Shown in pieces: positions 11,844 through 19,160 of a stretch of 48,581 nucleotides of DNA; within the stretch, counting starts at the first letter, position 1; each line of letters opens with the position of its first letter. The notes beneath the pieces were generated by a model. The model worked only from the letters and a program-made list of their open reading frames with translations, was not told the origin of the DNA and searched no databases. The DNA is from Caballeronia turbans (GTDB lineage: Bacteria; Pseudomonadota; Gammaproteobacteria; Burkholderiales; Burkholderiaceae). The position numbers were made by a program, and so were the translations under genes. The stretch is from contig FCOD02000039.1 in assembly GCA_001544655.2 (NCBI GenBank), positions 1 to 48,581 on the forward strand, in the 5' to 3' direction.

Positions 11844-11890
11844 CCGGCATCGGAGCGGTGTAATGCTCCGGTGCTGGTCCGTTTTTTTTT
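11844..11890 (+). terminator. Intrinsic terminator of nrdA
   Basis: A 13-bp stem (11844-11856 with 11865-11877; 11 Watson-Crick and two G-U pairs) has loop GGTGTAAT and, after TCCG, a run of nine T. It confirms that nrdA is transcribed apart from nrdB. Confidence 0.9.
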
Positions 11891-11981
11891 GCTTTCGGCG
11901 GGTCCGTTTTCTTGTTGGTCTATTGAGGCGGTTGCTGAACAAACAGCGCGGTGACGGAAGAACCAACGCCGTACAAAGAAC

Positions 11982-13379
11982 TCACCCCCGCGTGCCACGC
12001 GAAATCTCCGACCCGGCATCGTGCGCGAGCCGCGCGGTGATCGGCATCGAAAGAAAAGAGAACAGTCCAACGACGACGAACGCGGGCCAGAAGTCGGACC
12101 ATTGCACGCTCGAATGACCGTTCAGATACTGCGATAGCTCGAGCGTAATGCCCGCAACCGTTACACCGAGACCGAGCGACACCTGCTGCACGAAGCTCGC
12201 GAGGCTGGTCGCGCGGCCGACGTCGCGCGTTTCGATCTCCGCGTACGCGAGCGAGTTGAGACTCGTGAACTGCAAGGCGGGGAAGAAGCCGCCGAGCAGC
12301 ACGACTGCCCAGATCACCCAGGTCGGCGTGCCGGGGAAGAACGAGCCGCACGCCGCGATGGCGATGCCCGACAGCGCCGCGTTATAGAAGAGCGTCTGAC
12401 GGAAGCCGAAGCGATGCAGCACGCGCGACGCAAGCGAGCGCATGAACATGCCGCCGAACGCGGACGCGCAGGTGATCGCGCCGGACTTGAACGCAGTCAT
12501 GCCGAGCCCTTCCTGCAGCGCGAGCGGCAGAAGAAACGGCACGGCGCCGAGCCCGATGCGAAACATCGAACCGCCGAGGACGCTTGCCTGAAACGTCGGC
12601 ACGCGGAAGAAGCGCAGATCGAGCAGCGGCTTCTCCGAGCGGCGCGCGTGGATGCAGTACAGCACGACCATCAGCGCGCCCGCTGCGCACATCGCAAAAG
12701 CGGTGCGTTGCGGGATCAGTTCGCCGCCGACGAGGGAGAGGCCGAGCAGCAGCAACACGCCAGCGCTCGCGGAGAGGAAGAAGCCGAACCAGTCGAGCCG
12801 TCCCGGATGATCTTCGTGCGAATTGGCGATGTAGCGGTTGGTCAGATAGATGCCGGCGATGCCGATCGGAATGTTGATGAAGAAGATCAGACGCCAGTGC
12901 AGGTAGGTCGTGATGAAGCCGCCGAGCAACGGACCGACTGCGGGTCCGAGCATTGCGGGCACGGAGAGGTAGTTCATCGCGCGAATGAACTCCGAGCGGC
13001 GCACCGAGCGAAAGATGATGATGCGGCCGACGGGCACCATCATCGCGCCGCCGACGCCCTGGATGAAGCGCGCGACGGTGAAGGGGCCGAGCGAAGTGGA
13101 GGCCGCGCACAGCAGCGAGCCGGCGACGAACACGCCGATGGCCGCGCGGAACACGGCGCGTGCGCCGAAGCGGTCAGCCACCCAGCCGCAGATCGGTATG
13201 AAGACGCCGAGCCCGAGCACGTAGCTCGTGACGGCGACCTTCAACGTGACTGGATCGCGTCCGAAGGCGCGCGCCATTTCGGGAATCGCGGTGACGATGA
13301 CGTTGGCGTCGACGCTTTCCATGAACATCGCGCACGCGACGATGAGAGGGGCAATGAAAGCTTTGACGGCAAGCGGCAT
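11982..13379 (-). CDS. MFS transporter, DHA2 (EmrB/QacA-type) drug exporter family
   Basis: A 465-residue inner-membrane protein with 12-14 hydrophobic segments. The N-terminal half has the antiporter signatures of the DHA2 family: ESVDANVIVTAIPEMARAF in segment 1, the loop 2-3 motif GWVADRFGAR, RFIQGVGGAMMVPVGR in segment 4, and motif C-like AMLGPAVGPLLGGFI in segment 5. These proteins use proton antiport to expel drugs or other hydrophobic compounds. No membrane-fusion partner (EmrA-type) or dedicated regulator is adjacent, so the substrate is unknown. It is inserted, in the opposite direction, between nrdA and the DUF3820-nrdB pair, and its stop is close to the nrdA terminator. Confidence 0.9.
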   Translation of the reverse strand: MPLAVKAFIAPLIVACAMFMESVDANVIVTAIPEMARAFGRDPVTLKVAVTSYVLGLGVFIPICGWVADRFGARAVFRAAIGVFVAGSLLCAASTSLGPFTVARFIQGVGGAMMVPVGRIIIFRSVRRSEFIRAMNYLSVPAMLGPAVGPLLGGFITTYLHWRLIFFINIPIGIAGIYLTNRYIANSHEDHPGRLDWFGFFLSASAGVLLLLGLSLVGGELIPQRTAFAMCAAGALMVVLYCIHARRSEKPLLDLRFFRVPTFQASVLGGSMFRIGLGAVPFLLPLALQEGLGMTAFKSGAITCASAFGGMFMRSLASRVLHRFGFRQTLFYNAALSGIAIAACGSFFPGTPTWVIWAVVLLGGFFPALQFTSLNSLAYAEIETRDVGRATSLASFVQQVSLGLGVTVAGITLELSQYLNGHSSVQWSDFWPAFVVVGLFSFLSMPITARLAHDAGSEISRGTRG

Positions 13380-13502
13380 GGCGAATCGCGATCAACTCTC
13401 GGCGGCAAGAGCGGCGATTATGGCACCGATATGGAGCAGTCGCTGAGCGATCGAAGCGCGTTGCGTGGTGCGATGAACATTGAAACGAGGAGTGAAGAAA
13501 CG

Positions 13503-13715
13503 ATGGACCCGCAGGACCTGCAACGTCTCGTGACGCAGACGATGCCCTATGGCAAGTACAAGGATCGGCTCATCGCGGATCTGCCAGGACACTACCTCGC
13601 GTGGTTCGCGCGTGAGGGTTTTCCAGAGGGCACGCTCGGCAAGCTGCTCGCGTTGATGCATGAGATCGACCACAACAACCTGCGCTCGCTGCTCGATCCG
13701 TTGAGAGGGCGATGA
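13503..13715 (+). CDS. DUF3820 family protein
   Basis: A small soluble protein of 70 residues, MDPQDLQRLVTQTMPYGKY and so on. The core MPYGKYKDRLIADLPGHYLAWF is the DUF3820 signature; proteins of this family have been called putative quorum-sensing-regulated virulence factors, and no biochemical function is established. I chose the ATG at 13503 because AGGAG lies nine bases upstream; an in-frame ATG at 13473 has no ribosome site. It precedes nrdB on the same strand but is separated from it by the nrdB promoter, so it is probably a separate unit. Confidence 0.8.
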   Translation: MDPQDLQRLVTQTMPYGKYKDRLIADLPGHYLAWFAREGFPEGTLGKLLALMHEIDHNNLRSLLDPLRGR

Positions 13716-13747
13716 GTGTTTTTGCTGAGACGGGTTGTCGCGTAAAC

Positions 13748-13794
13748 ACGCTATAGGTTGTATTGGCTTGTTTTGCAAGCACAATATATTGTAG
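13748..13794 (+). promoter_or_regulatory. Tandem NrdR-box-like operators of nrdB
   Basis: Box 1 (13748-13763, ACGCTATAGGTTGTAT) matches acaCwATATATwGtgt at 12 of 16 positions. Box 2 (13779-13794, GCACAATATATTGTAG) matches at 13 of 16 with a perfect central CAATATATTG. The centres are 31 bp apart, exactly as at nrdA, which makes chance much less likely. Box 2 covers the predicted -10 and box 1 touches the -35. Confidence 0.7.
13763..13790 (+). promoter_or_regulatory. nrdB promoter
   Basis: TTGGCT (13763-13768) and TATATT (13785-13790) are separated by 16 bases in an AT-rich island. Transcription would start near 13797, about 600 bases before the nrdB ATG. The -35 is weak (three of six), so the exact hexamers are uncertain. 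Confidence 0.5.
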
Positions 13795-13796
13795 AA

Positions 13797-14396
13797 ATAC
13801 GAGACGTCAAATGCTAAACTTCGGCAACGAATTCGAAGCATGCGGCAGGCAATGACGAGCGGTTCAGCACACCTGCGCGAGTGTCTTCGAGTGGCGTGCG
13901 GCGTGTGTTCAATGACGAGCATCGAAGCTCATCGAAGAGGTGAGTGAAGGTAGCAAACCGCTCGCTTCTCGACACATGTTTTGCATCGCATCGAGTGTCG
14001 TCGAGAGACATCGATCGATGATCGAAGCGCGTCACGCTTCCATGCGTTCGAGACCGCACTTACGACATTGAGTCGATGCATGAAGCGAAACGCGATGTGC
14101 TTCGCTTCATGCATCGCGCCTCGGCCGCAAAGCACCGTGGGGCAAGGCTTTCAAGGCATCGATGAAACCGCTCGCAAGCACGCTGCGATGCCTTCGAAGT
14201 CACTCGATCAGGACCGCTTCACACACGATTCAAGAGATGTCGCATCGAGCTTCACACCTACGGCCGCGAGCCAAGTGTTGTATGCAGGTCGCAACGTCGA
14301 ATCTAAATCGCATGAAAACGAGAATTTTCATGAGCAAACTCTTTTATCGCTCATGAAAAGATGGTACAAACCGATCTAAATTGATGGTGAGAATTT
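13797..14396 (+). other. Long leader of nrdB with many inverted repeats
   Basis: No convincing full gene is present in these 600 bases. Inverted repeats: perfect 16-bp arms 14074-14089/14101-14116 with an 11-base loop; 9-bp arms 14153-14161/14186-14194; 12-bp palindrome CATCGATCGATG at 14009-14020; 6-bp arms 14024-14029/14035-14040; 11-bp arms 14325-14335/14349-14359; 8-bp arms 14311-14318/14325-14332, which compete with the previous pair. CGAGCGGTT at 13856-13864 is complementary to two later copies of AACCGCTCG (13956, 14166). Two tiny overlapping ORFs (14312-14356 and 14353-14379) end just before the nrdB ribosome site GGTGAG. Base composition is less GC-rich than nearby genes, with frequent TCGA. 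Confidence 0.5.
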
Positions 14397-15629
14397 ATGC
14401 TCAACTGGGATGACGAGACCACTGCCGTAGCTCCCTCGAGCGCTTCGCAACAGAACACGTTGCGCAACGCTCAAGGTACGGCGCAATTCGCGCAAGCTCA
14501 TCAAGCTACCCATCAGACTGCTCAGGCGAACACGACGAACATCTTCTCCGATGGCTTCGTTCCGCCCGCAGCCGCTACACCGTCCGCCGGCGCAATCGCC
14601 GCGCAGAGCGAAGCGCGCGTCAATGTGGCCGACAAGCGCATCATCAACGGCAAGACCGACGTCAATCAGCTCGTGCCGTTCAAGTACAAGTGGGCGTGGG
14701 AGAAGTACCTCGCCGGCTGTGCGAACCACTGGATGCCGCAGGAAGTGAACATGTCGCGCGACATCGCCCTGTGGAAAGACCCGAACGGTCTCTCGGACGA
14801 CGAGCGCCGCATCGTCAAGCGCAACCTCGGCTTCTTCGTCACGGCGGACTCGCTCGCCGCGAACAACATCGTGCTCGGCACGTATCGTCACATCACCGCC
14901 CCGGAGTGCCGCCAGTTTCTGCTGCGCCAGGCGTTCGAAGAGGCGATCCACACGCACGCGTACCAGTACATCGTCGAATCGCTGGGTCTTGATGAAAGCG
15001 AGATCTTCAACGCGTACCACGAAGTCAAGTCGATTCGCGACAAGGACGAGTTCCTCATTCCGTTCATCCAGACGTTGACCGACCCGGCCTTCACCACGGG
15101 CACGCTGGAAGCGGACCAGAAATTGCTGAAGTCGTTGATCGTGTTTGCCTGCATCATGGAAGGCCTGTTCTTCTATGTCGGCTTCACGCAGATTCTGGCG
15201 CTGGGTCGCCAGAACAAGATGACGGGCGCGGCGGAGCAGTATCAGTACATCCTCCGCGATGAATCGATGCACTGCAACTTCGGCATCGACCTCATCAACC
15301 AGATCAAGCTGGAAGAGCCGCAACTGTGGACCGCCGACTTCAAGGCCGAGATCCGCGAGCTCTTCAAGGAAGCGGTGGAGCTCGAATATCGCTACGCTGA
15401 AGACACCATGCCGCGCGGGGTGCTCGGCCTGAACGCGTCGATGTTCAAGAGCTACTTGCGCTTCATCTGCAACCGGCGTTGCCAGCAGATCGGGCTTGAC
15501 CCGCTCTTCCCGAACGAGGAAAACCCGTTCCCGTGGATGAGCGAAATGATCGACTTGAAGAAGGAACGCAACTTCTTCGAGACACGCGTGATTGAGTATC
15601 AAACCGGCGGCGCGCTGACCTGGGAATAA
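14397..15629 (+). CDS. nrdB: Class Ia ribonucleoside-diphosphate reductase, beta subunit
   Basis: The small subunit houses the diiron centre and the tyrosyl radical passed to NrdA. In 410 residues, D122 (NMSRDIALW), E182 and H185 with Y189 (EEAIHTHAY) have the spacing of E. coli E115-H118-Y122, so a tyrosyl radical is expected. Later ligands lie in EGLFFYVGF and RDESMHCNF. The C-terminal tail ends GGALTWE, the part that binds the alpha subunit. The first 70 or so residues are a Gln/Ala/Thr-rich, probably disordered extension. Start ATG 14397 has GGTGAG five bases upstream. It has its own promoter with NrdR-like boxes. Confidence 0.97.
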   Translation: MLNWDDETTAVAPSSASQQNTLRNAQGTAQFAQAHQATHQTAQANTTNIFSDGFVPPAAATPSAGAIAAQSEARVNVADKRIINGKTDVNQLVPFKYKWAWEKYLAGCANHWMPQEVNMSRDIALWKDPNGLSDDERRIVKRNLGFFVTADSLAANNIVLGTYRHITAPECRQFLLRQAFEEAIHTHAYQYIVESLGLDESEIFNAYHEVKSIRDKDEFLIPFIQTLTDPAFTTGTLEADQKLLKSLIVFACIMEGLFFYVGFTQILALGRQNKMTGAAEQYQYILRDESMHCNFGIDLINQIKLEEPQLWTADFKAEIRELFKEAVELEYRYAEDTMPRGVLGLNASMFKSYLRFICNRRCQQIGLDPLFPNEENPFPWMSEMIDLKKERNFFETRVIEYQTGGALTWE

Positions 15630-16094
15630 TAAAAATCCAGGACGTGTTGCAGACGAAATCGATGGGACGGTCAGGCAGCAGCGTGTCGCTCACGCGCGCC
15701 TGATCGACAAGGTTTAGGAGAACGGTCGCCTGATGCAAAGTGCGCCTACTGACTTGGCGAGCCGACTATCGGCACGAATGGAAGACAGGCGTTTTGCGAT
15801 CCCTTCAATGGGATGGGCAAACTTCCCCCCGGAAAATGCCAGCGGCATGCTCGCTGGCTCGATCAAGCGATGGCCGGCGCCGCGAAGATGCGGTGCTGAC
15901 TCAATTTGGCGCGCGGTGCCTCGGGGCACGGCGCGCCTTGCCGTATTCATTAGCGTAAGCAGGTGGGATCAGCGTACGCCGATGAATAATCCGCTTCGTA
16001 GCGTGCGCTGTGAGAGGCGACGCGTGGGAAGCGGGTTTTGACGAAGGGTGTTGTTTGAACTGACTCTCATCTTAAAACCTGAAGGAGAAAAACC
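15630..16094. other. Gap between nrdB and the H1-like gene; hairpin-rich, no gene recognised
   Basis: Three perfect or near-perfect stems stand in line: ATCCC/GGGAT (15799-15814), GCCAGCG/CGCTGGC (15838-15858), and a strong 12-bp stem with one G-G mismatch (15908-15920 with 15925-15937, loop TCGG). None is followed by a T run. Small open frames here (for example 15733-16041 on the plus strand) show no family similarity. A TTGTTT/TTAAAA pair near 16051-16078 with 16-base spacing may serve the H1-like gene, whose ribosome site GAAGGAG follows at once. The stretch may hold an untranslated RNA, but that is inference. Confidence 0.35.
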
Positions 16095-16739
16095 ATGGCA
16101 GTTGCCAAGAAAAAACCCGCCGCCAAGAAGGCTGCAGCAAAGAAAGTCACCGCCAAGAAGGCCGCTCCGGCGAAGAAGGTTGCCGCCAAGAAGGTCGCTG
16201 TGAAGAAAGTTGCAGCGAAGAAAGTAGCGGCGAAGAAGGTCGCGGCGAAGAAGGTTGCAGCAAAGAAAGTGGCAACCAAGAAAGTCGCAACGAAGAAAGT
16301 AGCGGCGAAGAAGGTTGCAGCGAAGAAGGTCGCGGCGAAGAAGGCGCCCGCGAAGAAAGCCGCTGCGAAAAAAGTCGCGACCAAGAAGGTAGCCGCGAAG
16401 AAGGTTGCAGCCAAGAAGGCGCCTGCGAAGAAGGCCGCAGCGAAGAAGGCACCTGCGAAGAAGGCCGCAGCGAAGAAGGCTGCTGCGAAAAAGGCTCCTG
16501 CGAAAAAGGCTGCTGCGAAGACCGCAGCCGCTGCGCCTGCGCCCGCTCCTGCTGCGAAGAAGGCCCCCGCGAAAAAAGCTCCGGCCAAGAAGGCCGCTGC
16601 TGCGAAGAAGACCACGGCTGCTGCTCCCGCAACGACGGCAACGACCGTATCGGCGCCTGCTCCGGCTCCGGCCGCTGCGGTCAAGACGGCGTTGAACCCG
16701 GCAGCGGCATGGCCGTTCCCGACGGGAAGCCGTCCGTAA
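16095..16739 (+). CDS. Histone H1-like lysine/alanine-rich DNA-binding protein
   Basis: A protein of 214 residues built almost wholly of Ala, Lys, Val and Pro. From residue 1 to about 150 it repeats units such as AAKKVAAKK and AKKAPAKKA, like the C-terminal domain of eukaryotic histone H1 and the bacterial AlgP/Hc1-like proteins. A Pro/Ala/Thr linker and an unrepeated tail, [14 protein letters not shown], follow. The charge and composition point to nonspecific binding of DNA in the nucleoid. An excellent ribosome site (GAAGGAG) precedes the ATG, suggesting high expression. The repetitive DNA makes repeat-number change between strains likely. The minus strand also stays open over this stretch, only because of the repeat. 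Confidence 0.9.
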   Translation: MAVAKKKPAAKKAAAKKVTAKKAAPAKKVAAKKVAVKKVAAKKVAAKKVAAKKVAAKKVATKKVATKKVAAKKVAAKKVAAKKAPAKKAAAKKVATKKVAAKKVAAKKAPAKKAAAKKAPAKKAAAKKAAAKKAPAKKAAAKTAAAAPAPAPAAKKAPAKKAPAKKAAAAKKTTAAAPATTATTVSAPAPAPAAAVKTALNPAAAWPFPTGSRP

Positions 16740-16762
16740 GCTCTCGCAGTACGCGACACCCA

Positions 16763-16840
16763 GGCACAGTGCGCTGTGCCCCTAGTCCGGGTAAGCCTAC
16801 CCGGCCTGAACCCGTCGCCGGGAATCGGCGGCGGGTTTTT
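16763..16840 (+). terminator. Three tandem hairpins ending in an intrinsic terminator
   Basis: Downstream of the H1-like gene are GGCACAG/CTGTGCC (16763-16780), CCGGGTA/TACCCGG (16787-16804) and CCCGTCGCC/GGCGGCGGG (16811-16835, one G-U). Only the third is followed by five T, so it is the terminator; the first two are perfect 7-bp stems with four-base loops. Confidence 0.8.
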
Positions 16841-16889
16841 CGTTTCGGCGAAAGAAGTTCATCGCGCTTGCCGCTCGGTTCGAGCGCAC

Positions 16890-16925
16890 AAAGAAAAAGC
16901 GCATGCATCTTTCGATACATGCGCT
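16890..16925 (-). terminator. Terminator of the glycine-zipper lipoprotein gene
   Basis: On the minus strand, AGCGCATG and CATGCGCT (16918-16925 with 16898-16905) form an 8-bp stem. The stem extends by three inner pairs around a GAAA loop, and the T-rich TTTTTCTTT follows. Confidence 0.75.
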
Positions 16926-16976
16926 CGTGCCGGACGAATTGCTCGCCTTGCGGCGTCTATTCCTCCGCCGAATACG

Positions 16977-17456
16977 TCAGTGCGTGACGCGCGTGACTCC
17001 GCCGCTCGACAGCAGACGCACCCGCTCGCCCGCCTGGAAGACTTCGCCGTTCGCCGTCTGCGTGATCGCGCGCAGGTCGCCGTTGTCGAGGCGCACGGTG
17101 ATCTCCAGACCGTTCTTCATTGCAACGCTATTCTCGACCGCGTTACCCGCGACGGCGCCAGCCAGGCCGCCGATAATGCCCGCGATGATCGATCCATTGC
17201 CGCCACCGATCGCGCTTGCCGCCGCGACGCCGCCGAGCGCGCCGCCGCCGATCGTGCCGAGGCCGGTCGGCTGCCCGTTGTTCGAACTGATCTTCACGCC
17301 GCGCACGCTTTCGATGGTTGCCATGCGTACTGTTTCCTCGCGCTGCGCCTGCGACGCGGTGTAAACGTCGGAAGAACTGCTGTTGTAGGCGCAGCCCGTC
17401 AGTGCGACCGAGCCGACGAGCGCCATTGCCAGCGCGATACGACTTACCGTTTTCAT
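16977..17456 (-). CDS. Glycine-zipper outer-membrane lipoprotein (SlyB/Pcp-like)
   Basis: A 159-residue lipoprotein. The signal peptide MKTVSRIALAMALVGSVALT ends at the lipobox with C22. Residues from about 75 to 115 form a glycine-zipper pair of membrane-inserting helices (GGGALGGVAAAS and IIAGIIGGLAGAVAG). A C-terminal small domain (ITVRLDNGDLRAITQ) resembles the SlyB/Pcp family, involved in envelope integrity and often under PhoP control in enterics. AAGG and GGAG lie just before the ATG at 17456. The frame continues upstream, but only into the kinase gene's overlap. It begins 18 bases after the PfkB-kinase stop, so the two are probably co-transcribed. Confidence 0.85.
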   Translation of the reverse strand: MKTVSRIALAMALVGSVALTGCAYNSSSSDVYTASQAQREETVRMATIESVRGVKISSNNGQPTGLGTIGGGALGGVAAASAIGGGNGSIIAGIIGGLAGAVAGNAVENSVAMKNGLEITVRLDNGDLRAITQTANGEVFQAGERVRLLSSGGVTRVTH

Positions 17457-17473
17457 TCCTTCACTCCAATCAC

Positions 17474-18412
17474 TCAGAACAGGCTGCTTCCAAAGGCCTG
17501 TTTGAAACGCTCTTCGATTTCGGCACGCGTCGGCGCGTAGGTTTGCGGCCCCTGATGTTCGATTTTCAGCGAACCCATCAGACTCGCAAGACGACCCGTT
17601 TTCTCCCAGCCAAGCTTGTTCTCGATACCGTACAGGAGGCCGCCGCGGAATGCGTCTCCGCAACCGGTTGGATCGACCACCTGATGCGCCTTCACGGAGG
17701 GAACGTCGAGCACGCCATCGTCATGGTAGATCTGAGCGCCGTGTTCGCCACGTGTGACCACGAGGGCGTCGACGCGGCGCTTGATGTCTTCGATCGACCA
17801 GCCGGTCTTGTTGCTCAGTAACTTGGCTTCGTAATCGTTGACCGCCACGTAGGTGGCGAGTTCAATCATGCGACAAAGTTCAACACCTTCGAGAATAGGC
17901 AATCCCTGGCCCGGATCGAACACGAACGGCACCCCGGCCCGCGCCAATCCTTCGGCGTGTTCGCGCATGCCTCGCGCGCCGTCGGGCGCGACGATGCCGA
18001 GCGAGATGCCTTGCGCTTCATCGGCGCGGTTCAGGTGCGACTCCATCATCGCGCCGGGGTGGAAGGCGGTGATCTGATTGTTCGCGAGATCGGTGGTGAT
18101 GAAGCACTGCGCCGAATGCTGATCGGGCAGCACGCGCACATATTCCGTCGACAAGCCGAGCGCGTCGAGCCGGTCGACGTAGAGCTGCGAGTCCGCCGCG
18201 CCGAGCGTCGCCATGATCTTCGGATCGCCGCCCAGCAGCTTCAGCGCATAGGCGATGTTGCCCGCGCAGCCGCCGAAGTTGCGCCGCATCGTCGGCACCA
18301 GGAAGCTGATGTTCAGCATGTGAACCTGGTCCGGCAGGATATGGTCGCCGAAGCGGCCCTGGAAGGTCATGATGTTGTCGTAGGCGAGCGAGCCGCAGAT
18401 GAGCGTAGCCAA
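17474..18412 (-). CDS. PfkB-family carbohydrate/adenosine kinase
   Basis: A 312-residue ribokinase-fold kinase. The N-terminal signature RRNFGGCAGNIAYALKLLGG and the C-terminal ATP/anion-hole motif VDPTGCGDAFRGGLLYG, with the catalytic Asp, are both intact. The closest remembered annotation in Burkholderiaceae is adenosine kinase or unspecified carbohydrate kinase; the substrate (adenosine, ribose or other sugar) cannot be settled here. The gap to the upstream tpx gene carries two strong hairpins but no T run. Confidence 0.85.
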   Translation of the reverse strand: MATLICGSLAYDNIMTFQGRFGDHILPDQVHMLNISFLVPTMRRNFGGCAGNIAYALKLLGGDPKIMATLGAADSQLYVDRLDALGLSTEYVRVLPDQHSAQCFITTDLANNQITAFHPGAMMESHLNRADEAQGISLGIVAPDGARGMREHAEGLARAGVPFVFDPGQGLPILEGVELCRMIELATYVAVNDYEAKLLSNKTGWSIEDIKRRVDALVVTRGEHGAQIYHDDGVLDVPSVKAHQVVDPTGCGDAFRGGLLYGIENKLGWEKTGRLASLMGSLKIEHQGPQTYAPTRAEIEERFKQAFGSSLF

Positions 18413-18453
18413 GGCGAACGTCCTTTTTATGAATAGGGGCCGAGGAGAAAGAT

Positions 18454-18525
18454 GCGCATACGACGCGCGGCGAGCGTTTCACCGCGCCTCGTATGCGCGG
18501 ACCGCTTTCGTCGAAAGCGGTCCGC
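18454..18525 (-). terminator. Two adjoining large hairpins between tpx and the kinase gene
   Basis: Immediately downstream of tpx (minus strand) is a perfect 13-bp stem with a three-base loop (18497-18509/18513-18525). It abuts a second stem of 16 pairs interrupted by one C-C mismatch (18454-18470/18482-18498, 11-base loop). Neither has a T run on the minus strand, so they may stabilise or process the tpx transcript rather than terminate it. Confidence 0.55.
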
Positions 18526-18533
18526 CAGAAAAA

Positions 18534-19034
18534 TTACTTCAGTGCGGCAAGCGCTGCGTCGTAGTTCGGCTCCTGCTTGATTTCAGGCACGAGCTCCGAG
18601 TGCAGCACCTTGTTGTTCTCGTCCAGAACGACCACCGCGCGGGCCGTCAGGCCCTTGAGCGGGCCGCTCGTTACATCGACACCGTAGGCTTGCGCGAACT
18701 CGTGGCCACGGAACGTCGAAGCCGTCACGACATTGGCGATGCCTTCGGTCGTGCAGAAACGCTTCGCCGCGAACGGCAGGTCGCCCGAAACGACGACGAC
18801 CACCGTGTTGTCCAGGCCTGCGGCCGCTTCGTTGAACTTGCGTGTCGAGGTGGCGCAGGTCGGCGTGTCGAGACTCGGCACGATGTTCAGCACCTTGCGC
18901 TTGCCCGCGAAGTTCGCGAGCTTGACGTCGCCGAGATCCGCGCCGACGAGCGTGAATTCGGACGCCTGCTGGCCCGCGCTCGGAAACGTGCCGCTGACGT
19001 CGATGGGATTGCCGCCGAGGGTAACTTGACTCAT
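18534..19034 (-). CDS. tpx: Thiol peroxidase Tpx (atypical 2-Cys peroxiredoxin)
   Basis: Tpx reduces hydrogen and lipid peroxides using thioredoxin. The 166 residues match the family length. The peroxidatic cysteine is C60 in SLDTPTC, followed by the conserved TxxxR; the resolving cysteine is C94 in RFCTTEGI, the same spacing as E. coli C61/C95. No signal peptide is evident, so although enteric Tpx was once thought periplasmic, this copy should be cytoplasmic. It lies downstream of the DUF3426 gene across 126 bases. Confidence 0.95.
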   Translation of the reverse strand: MSQVTLGGNPIDVSGTFPSAGQQASEFTLVGADLGDVKLANFAGKRKVLNIVPSLDTPTCATSTRKFNEAAAGLDNTVVVVVSGDLPFAAKRFCTTEGIANVVTASTFRGHEFAQAYGVDVTSGPLKGLTARAVVVLDENNKVLHSELVPEIKQEPNYDAALAALK

Positions 19035-19051
19035 GTTGCGCTCCAGAGAAT

Positions 19052-19066
19052 TGTCAGATGCTGACA
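19052..19066 (-). promoter_or_regulatory. Palindrome in the tpx promoter region
   Basis: TGTCAG-ATG-CTGACA is a perfect 6-bp inverted repeat 17 bases before the tpx start. On the minus strand it overlaps a possible -10 (GACAAT). It could be a regulator site; it does not look like an OxyR site. Evidence is symmetry and position only. Confidence 0.35.
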
Positions 19067-19160
19067 GGAAAATCGCGCGTACCGGGCCGTGAGGGCAGGG
19101 ACGCGCGTCGTGTGCACTGGTCTGGCCGCCTTGCGCGTGACGAACGGCGCAAGGCCGCGA

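Noticed and set aside
12414-13502. Upstream extension of the DUF3820 frame
   Set aside because: Runs antisense through the MFS exporter; composition is that of a shadow and a good ribosome site exists at the short start.
14162-14311. 64-codon frame leading into the small ORFs before nrdB
   Set aside because: No ribosome site and no similarity; only the last 14 codons overlap the structured segment and were discussed as a leader peptide.
15733-16041. 102-codon plus-strand frame between nrdB and the H1-like gene
   Set aside because: No similarity, crosses the strongest hairpin of the gap, and has poorly placed ribosome site.
16067-16759. 230-codon minus-strand frame over the H1-like gene (Phe/Ala repeats)
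   Set aside because: Complement of a simple repeat; the hydrophobic repeat is an artefact.
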